Source of the DNA: an uncultured Enterobacterales bacterium
GTDB lineage: Bacteria; Pseudomonadota; Gammaproteobacteria; Enterobacterales; CALYQQ01
NCBI GenBank assembly: GCA_945288535.1
Contig: CALYQQ010000002.1
Location: forward strand, 124,001 to 188,000
DNA length: 64,000 nucleotides
Reading direction: 5' to 3'
Numbering within the stretch: position 1 is the stretch's first letter; every line of letters begins with the position of its first letter. Of this stretch, positions 42,274 to 52,328 are shown one piece after another. The notes beneath the pieces are model-generated. The model was given only the letters and a program-made list of their open reading frames with translations. It ran no database searches and was not told where the DNA came from. The position numbers and the translations under genes are program-made.

Positions 42274-43563
42274 TTACGAATTTAATGCATTAACACGTAA
42301 GGAGACTGCACGTTTATGTGCTGTAAGCTGCTCAGCCTCCGCCATAATTTCAATAACAGGTGCCAGATTTAATAACCCTGCAGGCGTTAATTGTTGAATA
42401 GTCATTCTTTTTTGAAAATCAGCTAATCCAAGACTAGAATAAGTAGCCGCATAGCCATAAGTTGGTAAAACATGATTGGTGCCTGAGGCATAATCACCTG
42501 CAGATTCGGGAGACCAATCACCTAAAAAAACAGAACCTGCTGTTGTTATTTTATGTATGAGGTCGGCCGGTTGACGTGTTTGAATAATAAGATGCTCAGG
42601 GCCATAGTAATTACTGATCTCAATGCACTGCTCAAGGTTTTCCGTTACAATAAGTCGGCTTGATTTTAACGCCTGTTTAGCTATCTCAGCCCGAGAAAGG
42701 AGGCGAAGCTGAGTTTTAATCTGGGATGCAACTGCTTGAGCAATATTACTATCTGGTGTGACTAAAATAACTTGAGAATCAGGCCCGTGTTCAGCTTGTG
42801 AAAGCAGGTCTGCAGCAATAAATTCAGGAGTGGCACCACTATCAGCAATAATTAATATCTCAGAGGGACCCGCTGGCATATCTATTGCAGCACTATTGCG
42901 ATATTGACTTACCTGTCGTTTAGCTTCGGTTACATAGGCATTTCCTGGTCCAAAAATTTTATCAACCTTTGTAATCGTTTGTGTGCCAAACGCCATGGCA
43001 GCAATTGCTTGTGCACCACCAATTTGATAAATATCCGTAATACCACAGAGATGTGTAGCATAAAGAATTTCATCGGCGATCGGTGGTGGTGAGCATAAAA
43101 TAATTTTATTACAACCGGCAATTTTGGCAGGAATACCTAACATAAGTACCGTCGATAAAAGTGGGGCAGATCCACCTGGAATATAAAGTCCAACGGATTT
43201 AATGGGAAGGCTGATTTGTTGGCAGATTACGCCTGGTTGTGTTTCGACCTTTATAATTTGGGGTAACTGTGCTTGATGAAACTTTTCAATATTTTGTGCA
43301 GCTATATTCATGGCATTTTTAATGTCATTATTTAACCTATTTATTGCATAAGAAATAGTTGCTTTATCGAGCCGAATATTGCTAATCGAGATATTATCAA
43401 ATTGTTGACTAAAGAATTTTAATGCTTTATCTCCGTCACGTTTTACCTGTTGAATGATAGTATTTACGGCGTGATGAGTATTATTTGCTACAGTTATAGC
43501 CGGCCGAGTCAGTAATCGATTGCGTTCATTGTAGGAACAATTTTTCCAATAAGTTAATTGCAT
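42274..43563 (-). CDS. hisD: Histidinol dehydrogenase
   Basis: HisD is the zinc- and NAD-dependent enzyme that oxidises histidinol to histidine in the last two steps. The 429 residues show [35 protein letters not shown], the metal/substrate region [25 protein letters not shown], and [19 protein letters not shown]. It begins 4 bases after hisG. Confidence 0.97.
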   Translation of the reverse strand: MQLTYWKNCSYNERNRLLTRPAITVANNTHHAVNTIIQQVKRDGDKALKFFSQQFDNISISNIRLDKATISYAINRLNNDIKNAMNIAAQNIEKFHQAQLPQIIKVETQPGVICQQISLPIKSVGLYIPGGSAPLLSTVLMLGIPAKIAGCNKIILCSPPPIADEILYATHLCGITDIYQIGGAQAIAAMAFGTQTITKVDKIFGPGNAYVTEAKRQVSQYRNSAAIDMPAGPSEILIIADSGATPEFIAADLLSQAEHGPDSQVILVTPDSNIAQAVASQIKTQLRLLSRAEIAKQALKSSRLIVTENLEQCIEISNYYGPEHLIIQTRQPADLIHKITTAGSVFLGDWSPESAGDYASGTNHVLPTYGYAATYSSLGLADFQKRMTIQQLTPAGLLNLAPVIEIMAEAEQLTAHKRAVSLRVNALNS

Positions 43564-43567
43564 TGTT

Positions 43568-44464
43568 TTACTCCATCATTTTTTCAATGGGCAAGACAAG
43601 AATAGAGCTTGCACCTAACGCCTTAAGATTTTCCATCGTCTCCCAGAATAGGGTTTCGCTACTTACCATATGCATAGCAACTCGGTTTTGCTCTCCGGCT
43701 AATGGTAATATCGTTGGTTTCTCGGCGCCGGGTAGTAATGCAATAATTTCCTCGAGTCGATTACTTGGTGCATGTAACATGATATATTTTGATTCTCGAG
43801 CTTGTATAACCCCTTGGATCCGGGTCATAAGTTTATCAATTAGTTGCTGTTTATATAGTTGCATAGCACCGCTACGCTGAATAAGGCACGCTTTAGAACG
43901 ATAAATCACTTCGACTTCACGTAACCCATTAGCCTCTAATGTGGCACCTGTTGAGACCAGGTCACAAATGGCATCAGCTAATCCTGCTCGTGGAGCAACT
44001 TCAACAGATCCGTTTAATAAACATGTTTTTATTTGAATTTGATGGGTATCAAAATATTGTTTAAGTAAATGAGGATAAGAAGTAGCAATTCTGGCCTCTG
44101 CTAATTCTTGTAGACCTTTGTATTCATATCCAATGGGTAAAGCTAATGATAGTCGACAACGACCAAAATCGAGTCGACGTAGCATAATATACTGGTGATC
44201 TTCTCCCTTTGCTTGACGATCTAACAGTGTTTCCTCAAGAACATTTTCACCAACAATACCTAAATCAACTACATTATCAATGACTAAACCAGGAATATCA
44301 TCATCGCGAACACGCAAAATATCAATGGGCATATTTTCAGCATAAGCAATAAGGCATTGTTGTTGTAGATTGATTTTTATACCACAAAGGGTTAAAAGCT
44401 CTTGTGATTCCGAACTCAATCGTCCTGATTTTTGTATAGCAATACGTAATCGTTGTTCAGTCAT
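43568..44464 (-). CDS. hisG: ATP phosphoribosyltransferase
   Basis: HisG catalyses the first, feedback-inhibited step of histidine synthesis. I start at the ATG at 44464 ([16 protein letters not shown]), giving 298 residues, one short of the E. coli 299; the longer frame would run back into the attenuator hairpin. Blocks include [23 protein letters not shown], the PRPP-binding [22 protein letters not shown], and a C-terminal regulatory ACT-like domain typical of the long form. GGGAA at 44471-44475 (complement) is the ribosome site. Confidence 0.97.
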   Translation of the reverse strand: MTEQRLRIAIQKSGRLSSESQELLTLCGIKINLQQQCLIAYAENMPIDILRVRDDDIPGLVIDNVVDLGIVGENVLEETLLDRQAKGEDHQYIMLRRLDFGRCRLSLALPIGYEYKGLQELAEARIATSYPHLLKQYFDTHQIQIKTCLLNGSVEVAPRAGLADAICDLVSTGATLEANGLREVEVIYRSKACLIQRSGAMQLYKQQLIDKLMTRIQGVIQARESKYIMLHAPSNRLEEIIALLPGAEKPTILPLAGEQNRVAMHMVSSETLFWETMENLKALGASSILVLPIEKMME

Positions 44465-44514
44465 AGTATTTCCCTTCTCAAGATGGCCATTAACTTGCAT
44501 TATTTTTAACCAAT

Positions 44515-44542
44515 AAAAAACCCCCGGAAGATCTTCCGGGGG
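44515..44542 (-). terminator. his operon attenuator terminator
   Basis: On the minus strand CCCCCGGAAG pairs with CTTCCGGGGG (44521-44542), followed by six Ts (44515-44520). It stands between hisL and hisG. The competing upstream stem CTGGAAG/CTTCCAG (44563-44587) shares the GGAAG core, so ribosome stalling at the His codons can favour an antiterminator, as in the classic his attenuator. Confidence 0.92.
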
Positions 44543-44609
44543 TTTTTTCACGTCCTATACCACTGGAAGATCTTATCAGCCTTCCAGCACACAACGCCTG
44601 AAAGACTAA

Positions 44610-44651
44610 TCAGGTGTGGTGGTGGTGATGATTAATTAGAACGTAATACAT
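44610..44651 (-). CDS. hisL: his operon leader peptide
   Basis: A 13-residue frame MYYVLINHHHHHT contains five consecutive His codons. It precedes the attenuator hairpins and hisG, as hisL does in E. coli. Stalling at these codons when charged tRNA-His is scarce would allow transcription into hisGDCBHAFI. The peptide differs from the E. coli leader outside the His run and has two fewer His codons by my recollection. Confidence 0.93.
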   Translation of the reverse strand: MYYVLINHHHHHT

Positions 44652-44763
44652 GATTTTTTCACTTTAAGCTTGAAGGAATATTATTAAACTATCACGTAAC
44701 TATGAAATTGCAACTTTTTTGTTCAATAAGCTTATAGCTTGATGCAAGAATAATAAATTAATA

Positions 44764-45432
44764 TTAGCGTTTTTCAAATGCTAATGCTTTATGTTCAATA
44801 TAGCGCATTAATAATGTTAATAACCCATTGATGCAAAGATAAATAAAACCAGCGTTCACTAAAGCCATTAAATCATAATTCTTTGCTATCGTTTTATACG
44901 CGTATCCCATAATATCCATTAATGTAATTGTATAAGCTAAGGACGTACCTTTAAATACTAAAATAACTTCATTGGAATACGATGAAATTGCCCGTTTAAA
45001 CGCATAAGGAAACAAAATCGCAAACGTCTGATATTTTGACATACCCAATGCAGAACATGATTGCCATTGTCCTATAGGTATTGCATTTATTGCTCCCTTC
45101 AATAATAAAATGGTATATGCAGCACTATTTAGGGTCAATGCAATGATAGCACAAAACCAGGGACTTGATAGAATATGCCATAATAAAGGTAAATTTTCAC
45201 GGATAAAAGGAAATTGGCCCGGGCCGTAATTAATAATGAAAATTTGTATTAAAAGTGGCGTACCAGTGAAAATAGTGACATAAAATCTAATCAGTGGTGA
45301 AATAAAAGGGACTTTTAATGTCAAGCATAGAGTAAATAATACCGCTAATACAAACGCCATAAATAAAGAACATACCGTAAGTATCAAGCTGGTGCTAAGC
45401 CCCTGTAATAGCTCCGGGATATAGGTAAACAT
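44764..45432 (-). CDS. artM: Arginine ABC transporter permease ArtM
   Basis: This inner-membrane permease of the arginine importer has 222 residues, as in E. coli. It starts [20 protein letters not shown] and has five hydrophobic segments. The permease coupling loop is IPIGQWQSCSALGMSKYQTFAILFPYAFKRAI, and SNEVILVFKGTSLAYTITLMDIMG is typical of ArtM. It overlaps the artQ stop by one base and is the last gene of artPIQM. Confidence 0.95.
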   Translation of the reverse strand: MFTYIPELLQGLSTSLILTVCSLFMAFVLAVLFTLCLTLKVPFISPLIRFYVTIFTGTPLLIQIFIINYGPGQFPFIRENLPLLWHILSSPWFCAIIALTLNSAAYTILLLKGAINAIPIGQWQSCSALGMSKYQTFAILFPYAFKRAISSYSNEVILVFKGTSLAYTITLMDIMGYAYKTIAKNYDLMALVNAGFIYLCINGLLTLLMRYIEHKALAFEKR

Positions 45433-46169
45433 TAGTTCTCGCTCCTTATATATCGTGTTGTCCTATTCTCAATTTTCTTTAAAATAAATTGACTAACCAT
45501 AGAGATAGCAAGATAAATAAGCGCTGTTATCATATACCACGTAAAAGGTGTATGCGTAAGATTAATGATACTTTTTGTTTGCATACTTAAGTCATTTACA
45601 CTAATTAGTGAAACTAATGCAGTATCTTTTAATAAAACTAGCCATTGATTACCTAGCCCAGGTAAAGCATGTCGCCACATTTGTGGCATAATTAAACGAA
45701 AAAAAATAGCTTGACGAGTTAAACCAAGTGCATAACCAGCTTCCCATTGCCCTATTGGAATTGCTTTAATGGCTCCTCGAATAGTTTGTGATGCGTAGGC
45801 AGCATAAAGCAAACTCAAAGCAATAACACCGCAAACAAAAGAATTCGCTGTAATTTCTATTTGTACAGGAATTTCAATCAAACCGAGATTAAGTGTTATA
45901 CCATCAGCAATTAATGAAAATAAGATAATTAAGCCGAAATAGACAAACATTACGATCAATATTTCGGGTAAACTCCGTAATATTGTAATAAATATTGTAC
46001 CGATATAAGCGATGGGTTTAAATTTAATCGATTCCCACATAGTAAATAATAGGGCTAATATTAGCCCTATTATGAGTGAATAGCATGCGAGTTCAAGTGT
46101 TGTTCCGGTCGCTTTTAATAAATTAACCAATAAAGGGTTTAAGTTTATAAAAGTAGAAAAGTCATTCAT
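45432..46169 (-). CDS. artQ: Arginine ABC transporter permease ArtQ
   Basis: This is the second permease of the arginine importer, 245 residues (E. coli 238). The hydrophobic segments surround [17 protein letters not shown] and the coupling loop [27 protein letters not shown], then [21 protein letters not shown], matching ArtQ. It lies 3 bases after artI and overlaps artM by one base. Confidence 0.95.
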   Translation of the reverse strand: MNDFSTFINLNPLLVNLLKATGTTLELACYSLIIGLILALLFTMWESIKFKPIAYIGTIFITILRSLPEILIVMFVYFGLIILFSLIADGITLNLGLIEIPVQIEITANSFVCGVIALSLLYAAYASQTIRGAIKAIPIGQWEAGYALGLTRQAIFFRLIMPQMWRHALPGLGNQWLVLLKDTALVSLISVNDLSMQTKSIINLTHTPFTWYMITALIYLAISMVSQFILKKIENRTTRYIRSEN

Positions 46170-46172
46170 AAC

Positions 46173-46922
46173 TTATTTATTTGTACTGAACCATTTATCA
46201 TAAATAGCTTGATACTTACCATTATCTTTAATGGTTTGCATGGCTTGATTTATTTTTGTCATTAATTCGATATTATTTTTACGTACAGCAATGGCCATAC
46301 CTGTACCAAAATAATCCGGGTCTGTAATATTGCTACCAACTGTGGTCAATGTGTTATCGCTTTTCAGCCATTCAGTAGACACGGCTGTATCTCCAAACAC
46401 TGCATCAAGACGGCCACTTTTCAGGTCTAAAATAGCATTTTGATAACTACTATAAGCAACAATATTGGTTTCAGGATATTTATCTGCTAAATATTTTTGA
46501 TGGGTAGTACCATTTTGAACACCAATTTTTTTATTTTTGAAATCAGTAAAATTAGATGCCGCTTCTTTGGTGGCGATAAAAAGCGCGGAATTTTTATAAT
46601 AAATATCACTAAATAAGACTTGTTTTTGTCTTTCTGGCGTTATATCAATTGCAGCAATAAGTGCATCAAAACGGCGGAATTTAAGGCTCGGGATCAAACT
46701 ATCAAAATCTTGGTAAGTAAATGAGCAATCAGCAGGGATCGCCTGACAAATTGCTTTAGCTAAGTCAATATCGAAGCCCTGGATTTCATTGTTAGCATCA
46801 ATGTATTCGAAGGGAGGATATCCGGCTTCAGTAGCAAAGCGGATAGTAGCCTCTTTCGCAAGCGAAATAGTTGAAAAACCCAAACAAACTAATGCTATTA
46901 ATATTTTTGATTTCATTTTCAT
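46173..46922 (-). CDS. artI: Periplasmic arginine-binding protein ArtI/ArtJ
   Basis: This periplasmic solute-binding protein has 249 residues and a signal peptide of about 22 residues (KILIALVCLGFSTISLAKEA). The mature part has IRFATEAGYPPFEYID, GFDIDLAKAICQAI, DALIAAIDITPERQKQVLFSD and GVQNGTTHQKYL, which match the cationic amino acid-binding group. Its place between artP and artQ corresponds to artI; the separate artJ of E. coli is not in this window. Confidence 0.94.
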   Translation of the reverse strand: MKMKSKILIALVCLGFSTISLAKEATIRFATEAGYPPFEYIDANNEIQGFDIDLAKAICQAIPADCSFTYQDFDSLIPSLKFRRFDALIAAIDITPERQKQVLFSDIYYKNSALFIATKEAASNFTDFKNKKIGVQNGTTHQKYLADKYPETNIVAYSSYQNAILDLKSGRLDAVFGDTAVSTEWLKSDNTLTTVGSNITDPDYFGTGMAIAVRKNNIELMTKINQAMQTIKDNGKYQAIYDKWFSTNK

Positions 46923-46933
46923 AATAAAGCTCG

Positions 46934-47662
46934 TTAGTGGGAAAGATAAGCCGCAAATTTTTCAGTTTGTGGCCGTTCAAAGTGGCTGGCGTCACCCTGT
47001 TCAATAATGACACCTTGCTCCATATATACAATATGATTAGCCGTTTTTTTGGCAAACTCTACTTCATGTGTAACGATTATTTGAGTAATGCCTGTTTCTG
47101 CTAATTCATTAATTATGGCAACAATTTGAGCCGTAATTTCCGGATCAAGTGCAGCTGTAGGTTCGTCAAAGAGCAAAACTTTAGGTTCCATCATAAGTGC
47201 TCTAGCAATAGCAACTCGTTGTTGTTGTCCACCGGAAAGATGCAATGGAAACCGATTTATAAAGGGCATTAATTGTAATCTTTCCAAAAGTTGTTTAGCT
47301 CGAATAATTGCATCAGTTCGATCCATATGTAAAACACGGCAAGGCGCTTCAATAAGATTCTGCAACACGGTTAAATGCGGCCACAAATTATACTGTTGAA
47401 AAACCATACCTACGTTTTGACGTAATTGGCGAATAGCTTCTTCTGTCACAGGTTTAGTAAAATCAAAACGATTATTTAAAATTTCCAGTTGACCAGAACT
47501 TGGCATCTGGAGCAAATTAAATACGCGTAAAAGAGAACTTTTACCTGCGCCACTTGGCCCAAGTAATATAACCGTTTCTCCTTTATTACAGCTAAAATTG
47601 ATGTCAAATAAGGCCTGCTGTGCGCCATAAAAACAATTTATGTTAGTAAGTCGAATATCCAT
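46934..47662 (-). CDS. artP: Arginine ABC transporter ATPase ArtP
   Basis: This is the ATPase of the arginine importer. The start at 47662 ([20 protein letters not shown]) matches E. coli and gives 242 residues; a longer frame to 47722 is not conserved. Walker A is [18 protein letters not shown], the Q-loop [17 protein letters not shown], signature [17 protein letters not shown], Walker [14 protein letters not shown] and the switch histidine [10 protein letters not shown]. It is the first gene of artPIQM. Confidence 0.96.
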   Translation of the reverse strand: MDIRLTNINCFYGAQQALFDINFSCNKGETVILLGPSGAGKSSLLRVFNLLQMPSSGQLEILNNRFDFTKPVTEEAIRQLRQNVGMVFQQYNLWPHLTVLQNLIEAPCRVLHMDRTDAIIRAKQLLERLQLMPFINRFPLHLSGGQQQRVAIARALMMEPKVLLFDEPTAALDPEITAQIVAIINELAETGITQIIVTHEVEFAKKTANHIVYMEQGVIIEQGDASHFERPQTEKFAAYLSH

Positions 47663-47970
47663 GCGAAATAAATGAATAGTAATCAATGAAACAATGTTAG
47701 CGTTATGCGTTTTATTATGCAATTATATTGGTATAAAATTTTGTATCATGACTTTTTTCAGAAAATAAAATTGGAAGTTTTTTGATTATCTTATTGTTTT
47801 TTAATCAAATTTTATAATGTGAGATTTTTAACCAACGAATGCTAATGTTGTTACATTGACATAGCGGGGTTAATTCATATTTTATTCAAAAATAACGCTC
47901 TATTTCACAACTTATCAACCTGATAGTAAGATAAAGGTTACATAGAGCCTTTTTAGATCATGTAACTATC
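47663..47970. other. Gap between artP and the RCC1-repeat gene
   Basis: This 308-base AT-rich spacer carries the art promoter region and the terminator of the upstream RCC1 gene (47886-47950). A TGAAT-like half site of an ARG box occurs at about 47673, but a full operator is not convincing. Confidence 0.5.
47886..47950 (-). terminator. Terminator after the RCC1-repeat gene
   Basis: GCTCTAT (47898-47904 region) pairs with ATAGAGC (47942-47948). On the minus strand the stem is followed by GTTATTTTTG, and on the plus strand by CTTTTT, so it may act in both directions. The loop is long, which lowers confidence. Confidence 0.5.
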
Positions 47971-49275
47971 TTATTGATTAAATTGTTGATAATAGATTTG
48001 CGAGCCAGGCCAATAAATAAATTTAGAATTTATCGGCACGATTTGATAATGGCTATTATTACCAACGCCAAATAGATCACCATATTCATTTATATAGTAA
48101 ATGTATTCACGACCAACAGCGATATCGACAATATGTTTGCCTATAGTTTCTTGTTTTGTGGGTCTTACACCGTATATATGTTGAGGATAATTCATGTGTG
48201 GTGATGTTAACCCCCACGTAAAGAGTTCACCTTTTGAGGATAAGGCAACAACACCTCGATAACGAGCATATAATTTTTCAATTTTAGCACCAATATTGAT
48301 TTTCTCGGGAGTTATTATAAATTCAGTGTTTCTATACTCAATTTTTTCAGAAGGTGATGTGTTATAAAGAACTCCCTTGCCTAGTGAGGCTGTATTTCCC
48401 CAACCAACTACCGAACCATCATTAAGCAATGCTGTCGCCCAACCCCAACCACCGCCAATATAAGTAATGTCTTTTGCAATCGACTCTAATGCATTGAAAC
48501 GAATAGGTTTAATGTGGTATCTTACTCCAGGGAATCCCATAACACCATCATAATTTCCTCCCCATACCCATACTTTATTTGATTGAGTAATTGCAAATCC
48601 GCCTTGCTGATGGTTACCAATTAACCTTACTTTTTCACCAGAAAAATCAACCCGTGTAGGAATTGGGTCGGGGTCACCTGAAATGCTAACACTTCTTCCA
48701 AGTTGGCCAAAACGACTATCTCCCCATGTCCAAACATCACCGTTTTTATCTAATGCAATGGAGAAACCATCAGCGGTAATAATTTGCTTTATATTACTTA
48801 TTACTTTACAAGGAATATAAGCATTTTCATTTTGATAACCAGATGACATGTTACCCGAATAACATCCAGCTTCATTAAAATATTGTTCTCCCCATCCCCA
48901 AACAGTACCATTAACATCTAGTACTAACATACTCGAGACTGCGCCACCAATATCTACAATTTGGGGTAAATTTTCAACCATTGTTGGTGGTGAAGAAATA
49001 TCCTCAACTGTATTATTACCTGTTTGCCCTTTGCGCCGCCAACCCCAAACCCATATTTTCCCATTAACAGCAATAATTCCTGTATTCGTTAATGAACTAT
49101 GAGCACCTATTATATTAAAAGAGGACATTAATTTAGCTTGTGGAATATAATCTCGTTTTATTTCAGCTTTTAATGTAGTACTAAAAAAAATAAGTAACAA
49201 AGCAATGTAGCTACTATAAGATGTGGTTTTTTTACTTTTAAATGTGCACTGAAATAGTTTTATTAAGATAGACAT
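47971..49275 (-). CDS. Predicted exported RCC1-repeat (beta-propeller) protein
   Basis: The 434 residues begin with a basic N-terminus and a hydrophobic stretch (about 20-36, SYIALLLIFFSTTLKA) ending in an Ala-type signal-peptidase site. The rest consists of RCC1-like repeats: GKIWVWGWRRKGQTGNN, GTVWGWGEQYFNEAGC, GDVWTWGDSRFGQLG, NKVWVWGGNYDGVMG, GSVVGWGN, GELFTWG and GDLFGVGNNSHYQI, about seven blades, which would form a propeller. No catalytic motif is visible. The function is unknown. Bacterial RCC1-type proteins include secreted ones and some acting on host targets. It stands alone next to the Tad pilus locus. Confidence 0.8.
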   Translation of the reverse strand: MSILIKLFQCTFKSKKTTSYSSYIALLLIFFSTTLKAEIKRDYIPQAKLMSSFNIIGAHSSLTNTGIIAVNGKIWVWGWRRKGQTGNNTVEDISSPPTMVENLPQIVDIGGAVSSMLVLDVNGTVWGWGEQYFNEAGCYSGNMSSGYQNENAYIPCKVISNIKQIITADGFSIALDKNGDVWTWGDSRFGQLGRSVSISGDPDPIPTRVDFSGEKVRLIGNHQQGGFAITQSNKVWVWGGNYDGVMGFPGVRYHIKPIRFNALESIAKDITYIGGGWGWATALLNDGSVVGWGNTASLGKGVLYNTSPSEKIEYRNTEFIITPEKINIGAKIEKLYARYRGVVALSSKGELFTWGLTSPHMNYPQHIYGVRPTKQETIGKHIVDIAVGREYIYYINEYGDLFGVGNNSHYQIVPINSKFIYWPGSQIYYQQFNQ

Positions 49276-50648
49276 CGTATTAATTAATCTCCTTAGCCAC
49301 TGCTTAAATATATAGTCTATTTATGATATGACCTTATAAATATAGATGTTAATACCAATGGATTGTTCTAATAGAAAAGTGCTCATTAATGAAAAGTTAT
49401 GCATTTTATGCATCACATAGCATTGTAAAAATAGTTATAACTTATAAAGTTAGAATTCTAGTAAGTTTATAATTATATGCTCTGGCCTGATATAACATAA
49501 AAGTAATTAATATAGCGTTCTATTTTATATTGAATATAAATAGATAGTAGACTCTTTATTTTCTTTTTCTACCAATTAATAACCTATTTATTTAAAATTT
49601 AATAAAATTAATTAAATCAATTAAAAAGTTAACTATATAGCTATTATTATGATCAATAGCGGTAAATGTGAAATTTTGATTTAAATATCGCTTATTTTAT
49701 TTAATTTCTTTTTATCTTTATTCATAAAGCTCTTAAGTTTTATAGTTAGTTATAAAGCTTACATGTCTATTATTATTAATAAAATCAATCATTATTGTAA
49801 AATAATGAACAAGATATATAGAAACGGATATATATATAAATGTATTTTATGATAAGTAAGTGTATCACAATAAGAAGGCATCATTAGGTTATCTCTATTT
49901 TATTTGGAAACATATAGCAAAATGTGGCCCCCTCTGTTTTTAAACATAACTTCATAGAAAAAATAAAAGTTAAGTTATATTCTTTATACTTTTTTATTAT
50001 ATAAAATTTAAAAAACTATAATTATATTATAAAAAAAAAACAGATAAGCCAATTATTAAGCTTTTATAAATATATTGCTTAATTAATTTTAATATAAATC
50101 AATATGATATTTACTTATTATATTAATAGAATATAAAATTAATCTTATGATATTCAACTTAATGTTAATTTTTTTTATTAAAATGTTAATTTTGTTGGTT
50201 AATTGATTGTTTTTGATATATATGTATACAAAAGATTTTTTTATAATAAAATCCAGACAAAAAATTATTATTCAGAATTTTAGTTATGCACTTTAAGTGA
50301 AGTTATGTGAAATAAATGTGTACACAATGTGTTTTTTCTGATTTTTCAAATAGTTTTTAAAGTTGCAATATTTAAATAAAGTAAAAAATCAATTGAGTAA
50401 ATATTTATTCATTGTGAATTTTTATTAAATTTAATTTTTTTGTTTTGGTGTGTTTTATGAATAATAAATTTCGTAGATTTATATGAAAATTTAGGTAAAA
50501 TACACGACAGATTCAGCGAAGAGTTCTTTTAAATGTATTCAGCTGAATAATCAGAAGATCTTAACTAAAGTTAGTTAAGTAATCTAACTAATTTAAGATT
50601 GATTAATTTAAATATTAAATGTCTATATCTATATAAGGAAGTTTAACC
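49276..50648. other. 1.37-kb AT-rich gap upstream of flp, no gene found
   Basis: The divergent interval between the RCC1 gene and flp has A/T runs throughout and no supported frame. The palindrome TGTGTACACA lies at 50317-50326, about 320 bases before flp. The composition suggests nucleoid-protein (H-NS-like) silencing of the pilus locus, which is inference. The flp promoter cannot be placed with confidence. Confidence 0.5.
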
Positions 50649-50888
50649 ATGTCTATTATCCAAAGTATCAAAAATAAAGTATTAGCCGGTTGTGTTGCTG
50701 TTGCTGAATTTAAAAATAACAACAAAGGTGTAACTGCAGTAGAATACGCAGTAGTAGTAGCAGGTGTAACTGCAATCGTTTTAGTAATCTTCAAAAACGA
50801 CGGTATAGTTGCTAACATGTTAACTGCTATCTTTAGTAAGATCGAAACTAGCGTATTAAGTGGTATTACAAATCAAGTTAATAACTAA
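50649..50888 (+). CDS. flp: Flp-family type IVb major pilin
   Basis: This 79-residue prepilin is the main subunit of the Tad pilus. The leader ends at Gly27 and is followed by VTAVEYAVVVAGVTAIVLVI, with the essential Glu at +5 and Tyr at +6 of the Flp motif. The mature form is about 52 residues with a hydrophobic core and a polar C-terminus. AAGGAAG at 50635-50641 gives strong translation. It is the first gene of the locus and is followed by a hairpin (50951) that would keep its transcript more abundant than the machine genes. Confidence 0.95.
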   Translation: MSIIQSIKNKVLAGCVAVAEFKNNNKGVTAVEYAVVVAGVTAIVLVIFKNDGIVANMLTAIFSKIETSVLSGITNQVNN

Positions 50889-51257
50889 TGAATAATATTG
50901 TTACACTAATTAAAAATTAGTGCTTATTATTTAAGTATACAGGCTTTATATTAACCCGTACAAAGTACGGGTTAATTATGTTCTTACTTCTCACTTCATT
51001 GCAAATTAAATTCATATAAAAATATGTAACGTATGAGTTTTATCTAAAAAAGTATATTATTAACAGATTTTAATAATAATTATTTCTTTATTATTGCCTG
51101 TTGAAATAATAACTAATACTATACAATACTACATGTTTAATTTTAGCTTCCTGTATAATGATTAATTAGGTTATTATATTTAAGCTTCACTTTATTTATG
51201 TTGTCATATTTTATGTGCTTTATTAAGTTCATCAGGAAGTATAGGAAAATTAATTAA
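50889..51257. other. flp-rcpC gap with terminator-like hairpin
   Basis: This 369-base AT-rich spacer contains the hairpin at 50951-50975 and otherwise no gene. A second promoter for rcpC onward may lie here but cannot be fixed. Confidence 0.5.
50951..50975 (+). terminator. Perfect hairpin after flp
   Basis: TTAACCCGTAC (50951-50961) and GTACGGGTTAA (50965-50975) form an 11-bp stem with an AAA loop, 62 bases after the flp stop. The following TTATGTTCTT is only moderately T-rich, so partial readthrough into rcpC is plausible. Confidence 0.7.
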
Positions 51258-52100
51258 ATGAAAAATTTTATTTCAATTGCATTAATTTTAGTAGGATTAA
51301 TTGGTATATTTATGCTGTACCAAAAACAGGATAATACTCCATCACAGGTTGTTAGTGCTCCCGTTATTAATAAAGATCCTGAAATTAAAGAAATGGTTAT
51401 TAGCGTAGCTATAGCTAAAGAAGACCTAACAGAAAAAATGATACTTACATCAGATGATTTTCAATTGGGAACCATTAAAGTATTGGAAAATTCTCAAGAG
51501 AAAAGAATATATGATTTAAATACAAATACATCAATAATAGGTTATGCGCTTAATGCACCTATTGCAAAAAACGCATTTATTCCTGTTACCGCACTTGTAG
51601 AGCCTGGTAGTCATGAATACGTCGATTTATTTAAACAACCAGGAACAATTATTTATACATTTAATTTACAAAAAGGTGATCAATATTTAGTTGATAATTT
51701 AAAATCAGGTGAATATGTTGATATATTTTTAGCGTATGAACGCAATCATTTATCAGGAGGTATTAATGAATATATTTCTCCTGGTGGAAGGAATAATGTT
51801 AATGATGTTTATTTAAAACCTGTTATGATGCATAAACGTGTTTTATCATTAAAAAAATTCCCTGGTATTGGCAATGAAAGTAATGGAAATGTACAGTTAA
51901 TTGTTGAAATTTCAGATATTGATATGAAAATAATAAAAGCATTAGAAGGCCGTTCTAAATTTGTGTTATTCCCATCATTACCTGATGATGTGGAAATTGA
52001 TATTAAATCTTCTTTACCTGAGAAGGAAGAAAATTGGCCTGTATCTGATGCAACAATTTTTAATACAGGTATAGGTGGTATTAGAGAAATACGAGGTTAA
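51258..52100 (+). CDS. rcpC: Tad pilus assembly protein RcpC/CpaB
   Basis: RcpC is a periplasmic SAF-domain protein that supports the secretin in Tad machines. The 280 residues start with a membrane/signal segment (ISIALILVGLIGIFMLY). The SAF domain at about 50-115 has SVAIAKEDLTEKMILTSDDFQ and IGYALNAPIAKNAFI, and the following RcpC-type domain has LKSGEYVDIFLAYER and NGNVQLIVEIS. The family link is by domain order and position before rcpA; overall sequence divergence is large. Confidence 0.85.
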   Translation: MKNFISIALILVGLIGIFMLYQKQDNTPSQVVSAPVINKDPEIKEMVISVAIAKEDLTEKMILTSDDFQLGTIKVLENSQEKRIYDLNTNTSIIGYALNAPIAKNAFIPVTALVEPGSHEYVDLFKQPGTIIYTFNLQKGDQYLVDNLKSGEYVDIFLAYERNHLSGGINEYISPGGRNNVNDVYLKPVMMHKRVLSLKKFPGIGNESNGNVQLIVEISDIDMKIIKALEGRSKFVLFPSLPDDVEIDIKSSLPEKEENWPVSDATIFNTGIGGIREIRG

Positions 52101-52328
52101 CAATAATTTAATAGATATTTTAAAATTATTTCATATTTTTATAGTTAATAATGTTTTTCTCTAAGATGTATATTTAGTTTATATTCTGAATTATTTTGTT
52201 AGATTATTCAGAATGATTATATAATAAATGAGTTTTAAGTATAATAAATACTTAATATAGTTGTATTTTATAACTACTTATAACTTAAAATAATATCTAT
52301 TTTAAATGGAATGAGAGGGACTGCAAAG

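Noticed and set aside
43563-43880. Plus-strand open frame opposite hisG
   Set aside because: Antisense of a conserved his gene; no independent support.
44465-44551. Longer hisG start
   Set aside because: It would place the N-terminus within the attenuator hairpin; homology begins at MTEQRLRIA.
47663-47722. ARG-box operator before artP
   Set aside because: Only a TGAAT half site and an imperfect partner are present; not enough to call.
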